From assembly GCF_020554865.1 (NCBI RefSeq), contig NZ_JAJCIC010000008.1, positions 62,001-126,000 of the forward strand: DNA of 64,000 bases. The letters run 5' to 3'. The stretch comes from Lacrimispora sp. 210928-DFI.3.58 (GTDB taxonomy: Bacteria; Bacillota; Clostridia; Lachnospirales; Lachnospiraceae). The notes below the pieces were generated by a model. The model ran no database searches and was not told where the DNA came from. It saw only the letters and a program-made list of their open reading frames with translations. Made by a program: the position numbers and the translations under genes. Shown here one piece after another: positions 26,323 through 34,383 of this stretch. Position 1 is the first letter of the stretch. Each line of letters begins with the position of its first letter.

Positions 26323-27215
26323 GAGAATCCATCCATAAATATTTTCAGGTAGGGACCATCCGCTGGATGTCATTTCCCAAAATGGGAGTCGTGGAATCGG
26401 TTAAAAGGATCGCCGCTGACGATTATTTTGATGCGATTGAGATCACAAAATGCAAGGATGACGAGGAGCGTGAAGCGGTCAAGAAGCTTTTGGAGCAGTC
26501 CCATCTTAAGGTCTGCTACGGCGCTCAGCCCAGGCTGTTAGGCCCGAAGCTGAATCCCAACGACATTGATGAGGAGGGAAGGAAGGCGGCAGAGGCTACT
26601 CTCCTGGAGGCCATTGACGAGGCGGAATACCTGGGGGCAAAGGGGATCGCATTTCTGGCAGGAAAATGGCAGGAGGCCACAAAGGATGAGGCCTATGCCC
26701 AGCTTTTAAAGACCACCAGGAATCTCTGCGATTATGCTGCAAAGAAGAACATGATGGTAGAGCTGGAGGTATTTGACTTTGATATGGACAAAGCAGCCCT
26801 CATTGGCCCGGCTCCCTATGCGGCAAGGTTTGCAGCCGATATGCGCACCACCCACAGCAATTTCGGCCTGTTAGTGGACCTGTCCCATTTCCCCACCACC
26901 TATGAGACCTCTAAGTTTGTCATCCGGACGCTGCGCCCCTATATCACCCATCTCCACTTTGGAAATGCAGTGGTAAAGGAAGGCTGTATTGGATACGGCG
27001 ACAAGCATCCACGCTTTGGCTTCCCGGAAAGCGCCAACGATACACCGGAGCTGGTTGATTACCTGACTGTGTTAAAGCAGGAGGGCTTCTTCAACGCAAA
27101 GGATCCCATGGTACTGTCTATGGAGGTGACTTTGGTGGGAGACGAGGATGAGGAGATTGTTTTGGCAAACACGAAGAGAGTGCTGAACCGTGCCTGGGCG
27201 TTAGTGGAGGACTGA
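26319..27215 (+). CDS. Sugar phosphate isomerase/epimerase TIM barrel, third of three
   Basis: A 298-residue xylose-isomerase-like barrel. LEVFDFDMDKAALIGP carries the Glu strand, FGLLVDLSHFPTTYETS the Asp and His, and ITHLHFGNAVVKEGCIGYGDKHPRFGFPES a divergent metal-His strand. LSMEVTLVGDED carries the last Glu. It is clearly different from the barrels at 20211 and 23707, so the three are not recent duplicates. The ATG overlaps the transketolase stop. An extended GDKHPRFG loop suggests a substrate with a negatively charged group, but this is inference. Confidence 0.83.
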   Translation: MRESIHKYFQVGTIRWMSFPKMGVVESVKRIAADDYFDAIEITKCKDDEEREAVKKLLEQSHLKVCYGAQPRLLGPKLNPNDIDEEGRKAAEATLLEAIDEAEYLGAKGIAFLAGKWQEATKDEAYAQLLKTTRNLCDYAAKKNMMVELEVFDFDMDKAALIGPAPYAARFAADMRTTHSNFGLLVDLSHFPTTYETSKFVIRTLRPYITHLHFGNAVVKEGCIGYGDKHPRFGFPESANDTPELVDYLTVLKQEGFFNAKDPMVLSMEVTLVGDEDEEIVLANTKRVLNRAWALVED

Positions 27216-27265
27216 CTGCCGGAGCGAAGCTGCATAAAGAAAAGAAATCAAAGGAGATATTTCAC

Positions 27266-28228
27266 ATGAAGATTGTAGTGTTAGACGGATATACAGAAAA
27301 TCCCGGAGATCTGAGCTGGGAGGGCCTGGAACAGCTGGGCGATGTGACCATATATGACAGGACCTCCTATGCAGATGCTCCGGTCATTGCCGAGAGAATT
27401 GGAGATGCGGAAATTATTGTGATCAATAAGACTCCGATCACAAAGGAAACCATGGATAAGTGCCCGAACCTGAAGCTGATCGCTGTCCTGGCTACCGGCT
27501 ACAATGTAGTGGATTATCAATATGCAGGAGAAAAAGGGATCCCGGTGGTGAATGTTCCTACATACGGAACCCAGATCGTAGGACAGTATGCGGTAGGGCT
27601 TTTGATGGAGATCTGCTCCCATTACGGACACCATGACCAGACAGTCAAGGAAGGAAAATGGGAAAATAATGTTGACTGGTGCTATTGGGATTATCCTATG
27701 ATCGAGCTCTATGGGAAGACTGCCGGTATCATCGGCCTGGGACGCATCGGCCAGGCAACAGCCAGGATCCTGAATGCAATGGACATGAAGGTACTGGCCT
27801 ATGACTCCTTCCCCAGTGAAGCCGGAAAGAAGCTGGCCGAGTACGTAGATCTGGATACCCTCCTTGCAAGGTCAGATGTGATCTTCCTGCACTGCCCCTT
27901 ATTCCCGGATACCCAGGGCATTATCAATAAGGAAAATATTTCCAAAATGAAGGACGGCGTGATCATCATCAACAATAGCCGGGGACAGCTGGTGGTGGAG
28001 CAGGACTTAGCAGACGCATTAAACAGCGGCAAGGTATATGCAGCAGGCCTTGACGTGGTTTCCACAGAGCCGGTGAAGGGCGATAATCCGCTGTTAAAAG
28101 CGAAAAACTGCTTTATTACCCCTCATATCTCCTGGGCAGCCCGCGATTCCCGGCAGAGGATCATGGATATCACGGTGAGCAATATCAAAGCATTCATAGA
28201 TGGGAAGCCTGTAAATGTGGTAAACTGA
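27266..28228 (+). CDS. D-2-hydroxyacid dehydrogenase (glycerate/hydroxypyruvate reductase type)
   Basis: A 320-residue NAD-dependent enzyme. The Rossmann motif is GLGRIGQATARILNAMDMKVLAYD. The catalytic triad is represented by Arg in NNSRGQLVVE, Glu in GLDVVSTEP and His in TPHISWAARD. Closest characterised types are glycerate dehydrogenase/hydroxypyruvate reductase, which suits a neighbour resembling hydroxypyruvate isomerase. It begins after CAAAGGAGAT, 50 bp behind the last TIM barrel, and its transcript ends at a hairpin inside the convergent EamA gene. Confidence 0.9.
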   Translation: MKIVVLDGYTENPGDLSWEGLEQLGDVTIYDRTSYADAPVIAERIGDAEIIVINKTPITKETMDKCPNLKLIAVLATGYNVVDYQYAGEKGIPVVNVPTYGTQIVGQYAVGLLMEICSHYGHHDQTVKEGKWENNVDWCYWDYPMIELYGKTAGIIGLGRIGQATARILNAMDMKVLAYDSFPSEAGKKLAEYVDLDTLLARSDVIFLHCPLFPDTQGIINKENISKMKDGVIIINNSRGQLVVEQDLADALNSGKVYAAGLDVVSTEPVKGDNPLLKAKNCFITPHISWAARDSRQRIMDITVSNIKAFIDGKPVNVVN

Positions 28229-28236
28229 TATAGCAA

Positions 28237-29097
28237 TTACTTGATCAGCATGAGCAGCGTTCCAACTACTATTAAGAGGAGCCCCAGGGCTCCTCTTTTT
28301 GACAGGCGCTCATGGAAGACCATGCGGGAAAAGCCAATCGTAACAAGGATGCTGAGCTTGTCAATAGGTGCCACGGCGTTAACGGGCCCCTCTTTAAGGG
28401 CCTTGTAATAGCAGAGCCAGGAGGCCCCGGTCGCAATGCCGGACAGGAGGATAAAGTACAGCTCCCTTTTGGGCAGGCCGCGTACAAGGCGCTGCTTCCC
28501 CTTAAGAAGCACCAAAAGCCATGCCATGATCAGGACAACGCAGGTGCGAAGCGCCGTCCCCAGGTTGGATTCCACCTCTGTTATCCCGATTTTCCCAAAG
28601 ATGGAGGTAAGGCTGGCAAAGAGAGCTGAAAGCAACGCATAGATCAGCCAGGCGATACCATCTGTCTTTTCCGTATCCTCCCTTTTCTGTATCATAAGCA
28701 GCGTTCCTGCGGCAATCCCCAGAAGACCGGCAGCCTTCCATAAGCTGACTGCTTCTCCCAGAAAGAAAAAAGCAAAGAGGATCGTCAATATAATGCTGAG
28801 CTTATCAATGGGCACTACTTTATTGATATTGCCCAGCTGGAGGGCCTTAAAATAACAGAGCCAGGAAGCACCCGTAGCCATACCCGAAAGCACCAGAAAT
28901 CCCCAGGTCTTAAAGCCAATACTCCCAATAGAACCTGCTGAGCCGGCCACTGCAACCATCAGCCATGAAAACAAAAGCACGACAATTGTACGAATGGCCG
29001 TAGCAACATCGGAGTCTGTCTTTTTGATGCCGCATTTTGCAAGTATGGCAGTGATACCTGCAAAGAATGCGGAGCCTGCAGCAAAAAGTATCCACAT
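28237..29097 (-). CDS. EamA/DMT-family transporter with two closely similar halves
   Basis: A 286-residue, ten-segment transporter. The halves are unusually alike: MATGASWLCYFKALQLGNIN followed by KVVPIDKLSIILTILFA in the first, and GIATGASWLCYYKALKEGPV followed by NAVAPIDKLSILVTIGFS in the second. The substrate is unknown. It is read towards the catabolic operon, and its 3' end contains, on the other strand, that operon's terminator. It shares an intergenic region with the divergent RpiR regulator gene, which may control it. Confidence 0.87.
   Translation of the reverse strand: MWILFAAGSAFFAGITAILAKCGIKKTDSDVATAIRTIVVLLFSWLMVAVAGSAGSIGSIGFKTWGFLVLSGMATGASWLCYFKALQLGNINKVVPIDKLSIILTILFAFFFLGEAVSLWKAAGLLGIAAGTLLMIQKREDTEKTDGIAWLIYALLSALFASLTSIFGKIGITEVESNLGTALRTCVVLIMAWLLVLLKGKQRLVRGLPKRELYFILLSGIATGASWLCYYKALKEGPVNAVAPIDKLSILVTIGFSRMVFHERLSKRGALGLLLIVVGTLLMLIK
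28274..28300 (+). terminator. Intrinsic terminator for the + strand operon, inside the convergent EamA coding region
   Basis: AAGAGGAGCCC (28274-28284) pairs with GGGCTCCTCTT (28287-28297), followed by TTT. The T-run is on the + strand only; the opposite strand has no U-run. It serves the operon ending at 28228 while also encoding the last transmembrane region of the EamA protein. Confidence 0.75.
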
Positions 29098-29131
29098 GAG
29101 TTGTCAGTCCCTTCTGAAAATGTCATTTATG

Positions 29132-29146
29132 GAGTATATTATACTC
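29132..29146. promoter_or_regulatory. 15-bp perfect palindrome between EamA and rpiR-type genes
   Basis: GAGTATATTATACTC, symmetric about 29139. It lies upstream of the rpiR-type promoter and contains the minus-strand -10 (TATAAT, 29143-29138), so a protein bound here would shut off the EamA gene and could affect the regulator gene too. Confidence 0.55.
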
Positions 29147-29166
29147 TTGCTGACAGAAAAGCCAAA
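29138..29166 (-). promoter_or_regulatory. Promoter for the EamA gene
   Basis: On the minus strand, TTTGGC (29166-29161), a 17-bp spacer and TATAAT (29143-29138). The -35 is weak. Confidence 0.45.
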
Positions 29167-29173
29167 GTACATT

Positions 29174-29202
29174 TTGACAGCCCGCCCCATTAATAGTATG
29201 AT
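29174..29202 (+). promoter_or_regulatory. Promoter for the RpiR-family regulator gene
   Basis: Consensus TTGACA (29174-29179), a 17-bp spacer and TATGAT (29197-29202). Confidence 0.7.
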
Positions 29203-29233
29203 GGAACTATCTTATGTTAAGCGGGGTGGGAAC

Positions 29234-29947
29234 ATGTTCAGTTATGAGGTTTTAAATTCTTTGAACGATCTGGAAATGCTGGTGTATAACTATGTGCTGG
29301 AGCACAAGGAAGAGATCAAGTATATGACGATCCGGGAGCTGGCGGAGGGGGTCCATGTTTCTACCTCCACCATTGTCCGTTTCTGTAAAAAGCTGGGATG
29401 TGAAGGATATTCCGAGTTTAAGGTCAAGTTCAAAATGTACCTGAAGGAGGAGAAAAAGAAGCAGCCTGAGACCGATTTAAATGAGATCAGGAACTTCTTT
29501 GAGACCTTCCGCACAACCCAGTATCAGGAGTCCATGGAGGCAGTTGCCGGGGAGCTGAAAAAGGCGGAGCATCTGATCTTTTTAGGCATTGGCACCTCCG
29601 GTATTCTTGGAAAATATGGGGCGAGGTATTTTTCCAATCTGGGTAAATACAGCCAGTATATAGAGGACCCTTATTACCCGATTGTCGGCGATATGGGAAA
29701 AACGGCAGTGATCGCCCTTTCGGTATCAGGGGAGACAGAGCAGGTCATTATGATGGCAGGAAGGTTTAAGGAGCATAAATGCAGGCTCATAAGCATTACC
29801 AATAAAGGGGCCTCCACCCTGGGAAAAATGTCGGATCATAACCTGAACTATTATGTATCAGAGCGTATGGTGGAGGATGAATATAATATTACGACCCAGG
29901 TTCCGGTGGTGTTTCTTTTAGAAAGCCTGGGAAAGAGGCTGTCATAG
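29234..29947 (+). CDS. MurR/RpiR family transcriptional regulator with SIS domain
   Basis: A 237-residue regulator. An N-terminal helix-turn-helix (MTIRELAEGVHVSTSTIVRFCKKLGCEGYSEFK) is followed by a sugar-isomerase (SIS) ligand domain with LGIGTSGILGKYGARYF and ALSVSGETEQVIMMA, where serines bind a sugar phosphate. I place the start at ATG 29234, the expected N-terminus and just after the promoter. The reading frame extends further upstream but would overlap the promoter and the divergent gene. It probably controls the PTS-glucosidase genes downstream in response to a phosphorylated beta-glucoside. Confidence 0.9.
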   Translation: MFSYEVLNSLNDLEMLVYNYVLEHKEEIKYMTIRELAEGVHVSTSTIVRFCKKLGCEGYSEFKVKFKMYLKEEKKKQPETDLNEIRNFFETFRTTQYQESMEAVAGELKKAEHLIFLGIGTSGILGKYGARYFSNLGKYSQYIEDPYYPIVGDMGKTAVIALSVSGETEQVIMMAGRFKEHKCRLISITNKGASTLGKMSDHNLNYYVSERMVEDEYNITTQVPVVFLLESLGKRLS

Positions 29948-30004
29948 CTGCAGAGCGTGCAGGACGGGAAAGGTCAGTGGGATTGGGCGCAAAATAACGG
30001 TATT

Positions 30005-30036
30005 CAGGGTGTTTCTGATGAAACATCCTGTTTTTT
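30005..30036 (+). terminator. Intrinsic terminator after the RpiR-family gene
   Basis: CAGGGTGTTTC (30005-30015) pairs with GAAACATCCTG (30020-30030) with one G-U pair, loop TGAT, then six T. It could also act as an attenuator before the PTS genes, but no antiterminator protein gene is present. A TATAAT at 30111-30116 without a recognisable -35 is the likely PTS -10. Confidence 0.75.
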
Positions 30037-30167
30037 CTTTGTAACATGTTTTTTCTGCCCTCACCCGTTCCTAAAAGGGCTCAGACCCTATGATTTTTTC
30101 TGTAATTATTTATAATAAATATCAAAAGCATCCGGGGCTTAATGGAAAAATTGGAGGGTTAAAAAAG

Positions 30168-32063
30168 ATGGCAATTGACTATCAAAAGACAGCGAAAGAG
30201 CTGGTAAAGGAGCTGGGCGGTGATGAGAATATCACCAATGTGACTCACTGCGCCACAAGACTGCGTTTTATCTTAAAGGATGAAGCCATTGTCAATAAAG
30301 ACAAGGTGGCAAAGATTCCCGGTGTTATCACTACAGTACAGGCCGGAGGCCAGTTCCAGGTGGTGATCGGAAACCATGTAAAGGATGCGTACGGATATGT
30401 AACAGAGCTTGTCCATGTAAGCGGGGATGCCCAGGGCAGCTCAGACAGGAAGGTAGGGGTGTTCAGCCGTATCATTGACATTATCTCCAGCATTTTTGCC
30501 CCCTTCCTCTATACCCTGGCTGCCTGTGGTATCCTTCAGGGAATCCTGGGTGTTTTGGTGGCCCTGAATGCCATTGACACAGCAGGCGGTACCTACAGGA
30601 TCCTGAATTTTATTTCCTGGACAGCATTTACATACCTGCCGGTAATGATCGCTGTGACCGCATCAAAGAAGTTCAATGTGAACACCTATGTGGCTCTGGT
30701 GATCGCCTGCGCCCTGGTATGCCCTGACTACATGAGCATGGTGAGCAGCGGCGAGGCCATTGCTTTCCTGGGGATCCCGGTGCAGCTTTTAAGCTATACA
30801 TCCTCTGTTATCCCCATTATCCTTGCAATATGGATCGCCTCCTATGTGCAGAGGTTTTTTGATAAATATCTGCCCATCGTTGTGCGCAACCTGTTTTCAC
30901 CCATGTTTACCATTGTCATCATGGTACCCCTTACCCTGCTGGCATTTGGCCCGGTGGGAAATACCATCGGCAATGCCATCGGAGGCATCTACAATTACCT
31001 GTACGGCTTAAGCCCCATTGTGGCTGGTATCATCGTTGGCGGCTTCTGGGAGGTGCTGGTCATCTTCGGCGTACACTGGGGAATTACCCCGGTTACTGTG
31101 GGCAACTATGCGAACCTGGGATATGATACCTTCACAGGTCTTCAGGCATCTGCCGTATTTGCACAGGCCGGTGCAGCCCTGGGCGTATTCTTTAAGACAA
31201 AGGACAAGGATATGAAGGGAGTTTCCCTTTCCGCTGCCATCACAGGCTTCTTCGGCATCACCGAGCCTGCCATCTACGGCGTGAATCTGCGCCTGAAAAA
31301 GCCTATGATCTGCGGCTGTATTGCAGGTGCTGTGGGCGGTGCCATCGGCGGCGCGTTCAATGCGGTTTCCTGGGGCTACAATATGCCGGGCATTGCCACT
31401 CTTCCGGCTTACTTTAAGAGCGGCCATATGAATCAGTTTATTGGATATCTGATCTCTATTGCAGTTGCCTTTGTGCTGGGCATTATCCTTACCTTTGTAG
31501 TTGGATTTGCAGAGGACACAGAGCCGGAGAAAGAAGAAACAACGGATGCACAGAAGGAATCACAGGCTGCCAGCGCCGGGGATAACGAAGGAATCGTAAG
31601 GACCGTAGAGTTTGGAAGCCCTGTGGCAGGTGATGTGATCCCTGTTACGGAGGTAAAGGACGCTGTGTTTGCATCGGAGATGATGGGAAAGGGCGTAGGC
31701 ATCATCCCGGCAGAGGGAAAGGTATATGCTCCCTGTGACGGTACAGCCGAGGCCGTGTTCCCCACCGGCCATGCTGTTGGCTTAAAATGCAGCAATGGGC
31801 TGGAGCTGCTTATCCATATCGGAATTGATACAGTGAAGCTGGAGGGCAGAGGCTTTAAAGCCCATGTAAACCAGGGAGACCATGTGAAGAAGGGAGATCT
31901 TCTTGTAGAATTTGACAGAGAGCTTGTGAAAGAAAACGGATATGATCCAACCGTCATCTTCATTGTAACTGCCATGGATCAGATTCAGGATATGGAAAAG
32001 AGGACAGGTCAGAACGTGAAGCAGCTGGATACTGTTATGACTGTGACATGCAGGGAGGAATAG
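30168..32063 (+). CDS. Beta-glucoside-type PTS transporter, EIIBCA
   Basis: A 631-residue three-domain PTS permease. EIIB (1-90) has the phosphorylated Cys28 in NVTHCATRLRFIL. EIIC (about 100-460) is the membrane channel with GVHWGITPVTVGNYANLG and GITEPAIYGV. EIIA (about 495-631) carries the His of ELLIHIGIDTVKL and the GKVYAP and GDHVKKGDLLVEFD strands. The ATG at 30168 is chosen because GGAGGG at 30153-30158 precedes it and the protein then starts as BglF-type proteins do. It phosphorylates a beta-glucoside during uptake for the GH1 enzyme next door (3 bp gap). Confidence 0.93.
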   Translation: MAIDYQKTAKELVKELGGDENITNVTHCATRLRFILKDEAIVNKDKVAKIPGVITTVQAGGQFQVVIGNHVKDAYGYVTELVHVSGDAQGSSDRKVGVFSRIIDIISSIFAPFLYTLAACGILQGILGVLVALNAIDTAGGTYRILNFISWTAFTYLPVMIAVTASKKFNVNTYVALVIACALVCPDYMSMVSSGEAIAFLGIPVQLLSYTSSVIPIILAIWIASYVQRFFDKYLPIVVRNLFSPMFTIVIMVPLTLLAFGPVGNTIGNAIGGIYNYLYGLSPIVAGIIVGGFWEVLVIFGVHWGITPVTVGNYANLGYDTFTGLQASAVFAQAGAALGVFFKTKDKDMKGVSLSAAITGFFGITEPAIYGVNLRLKKPMICGCIAGAVGGAIGGAFNAVSWGYNMPGIATLPAYFKSGHMNQFIGYLISIAVAFVLGIILTFVVGFAEDTEPEKEETTDAQKESQAASAGDNEGIVRTVEFGSPVAGDVIPVTEVKDAVFASEMMGKGVGIIPAEGKVYAPCDGTAEAVFPTGHAVGLKCSNGLELLIHIGIDTVKLEGRGFKAHVNQGDHVKKGDLLVEFDRELVKENGYDPTVIFIVTAMDQIQDMEKRTGQNVKQLDTVMTVTCREE

Positions 32064-33497
<1,434 letters not shown>

Positions 33498-33552
33498 TAT
33501 CACTTGATAAAATCCGCCTCCGGCAGTGTTTCGGTATGCATGGCAGATAATG

Positions 33553-33595
33553 AAGAGCCGTAACCAGCAGGAAGCTGGCTGCGGCCCTTGTTTTT
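33553..33595 (+). terminator. Intrinsic terminator after the PTS-glucosidase operon
   Basis: An imperfect stem AAGAGCCGTAACCAGC / GCTGGCTGCGGCCCTT around AGGAA, followed by GTTTTTG. Confidence 0.65.
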
Positions 33596-33601
33596 GTGCA
33601 T

Positions 33602-33624
33602 GGTATTGCCTTAAAGGGAATACC
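33602..33624. promoter_or_regulatory. Near-perfect 23-bp palindrome upstream of spmB
   Basis: GGTATTGCCTT and AAGGGAATACC are symmetric about A33613 with one mismatch. It is an operator candidate or a small RNA hairpin; no -35/-10 pair is evident beside it. Confidence 0.4.
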
Positions 33625-33662
33625 TTAGTAAAAAGCAGGTTGTCAGGGAGCAACTATCTGTT

Positions 33663-34190
33663 ATGAAGCTTCTCATGTTCCTGTCAGAGGCAATGGTTCC
33701 TCTGGTGATCTTTTATATTACGGGCTTTGGCCTTTTGTCCGGCAGGCCGGTGCTGGATGATTTTATCGAGGGAGCAAAGGAGGGGATGAAGACCGTGGCA
33801 GGGATCCTTCCCACCCTGGTGGGCCTTATGGTGTCGGTGGGGATCCTCAGGGCTTCCGGTTTTTTGGGCTTTCTGGGGGAAATGCTGGCAATGCCGGCAG
33901 CTCTTCTGCATATTGCCCCCCAGCTTGTGCCGGTGGTCCTGGTGCGCCTGGTGTCCAATTCTGCGGCTACGGGGCTTGTGCTGGATATCTTTAAGGAGTA
34001 TGGGACAGATTCCCAGGTGGGGCTGGCGGCCTCCATCCTCATGAGCAGTACGGAGACCGTGCTCTACTGTATGAGCGTGTATTTTGGCTCTGTGGGGATC
34101 ACAAAGACAAGGTATACTCTGGCCGGAGGGCTCCTTGCAACGGCAGCAGGAGTGGCAGCCAGCATTTTCTTTGCAGGAATGATCGGATAA
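33663..34190 (+). CDS. spmB: Spore maturation protein B-like membrane protein
   Basis: A 175-residue membrane protein of the SpmB/nucleoside-recognition (Gate) group, with four or five segments. Typical stretches are FIEGAKEGMKTVAGILPTLVGLMVSVGILRASG and LVRLVSNSAATGLVLDIFKEYG, where the NSAATG loop is conserved in SpmB. In Bacillus SpmA and SpmB together help dehydrate the spore core. Here no spmA is adjacent, so the partner is elsewhere or dispensable. The ribosome site AGGGAG is 12 nt from the ATG, rather far. It supports an endospore-forming host. Confidence 0.87.
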   Translation: MKLLMFLSEAMVPLVIFYITGFGLLSGRPVLDDFIEGAKEGMKTVAGILPTLVGLMVSVGILRASGFLGFLGEMLAMPAALLHIAPQLVPVVLVRLVSNSAATGLVLDIFKEYGTDSQVGLAASILMSSTETVLYCMSVYFGSVGITKTRYTLAGGLLATAAGVAASIFFAGMIG

Positions 34191-34222
34191 ATCAGGTAAA
34201 TCAGAAAAACAGGCAAAAAACA

Positions 34223-34251
34223 TTGCAAACAAAGGCGTTATTGACTATAAT
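34223..34251 (+). promoter_or_regulatory. Promoter of the murL-murD operon
   Basis: TTGCAA (34223-34228), a 17-bp spacer and TATAAT (34246-34251). The transcript would begin near 34258 and have a leader of about 125 nt. Confidence 0.7.
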
Positions 34252-34270
34252 AGCCGTAGAAAAAGGGAAT

Positions 34271-34319
34271 CCGCTGTATGTGTGCCCTGTATAACCAACA
34301 GGTGCATCATGTGCAGCGG
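34271..34319 (+). promoter_or_regulatory. Structured 5' leader of murL
   Basis: A two-part hairpin: outer stem CCGCTG (34271-34276) with CAGCGG (34314-34319), inner stem CCTGT (34286-34290) with ACAGG (34298-34302) extended by TGC/GCA pairs. There is no T-run, so not a simple terminator. No known riboswitch class is recognised. Confidence 0.35.
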
Positions 34320-34383
34320 GTTTGTGTTGTAAAAGATCCGGTTGTGCAAAAAGGCACAAAGGCCATGAGAAAAGAGGACATAT

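Noticed and set aside
28994..29233. Longer N-terminus for the RpiR-family protein
   Set aside because: It would overlap the divergent EamA gene and the regulator's own promoter; the product from 29234 begins as the family does.
30090..30167. Longer N-terminus for the PTS protein
   Set aside because: GGAGGG and the expected EIIB start both point to the ATG at 30168; upstream sequence overlaps the -10 region.
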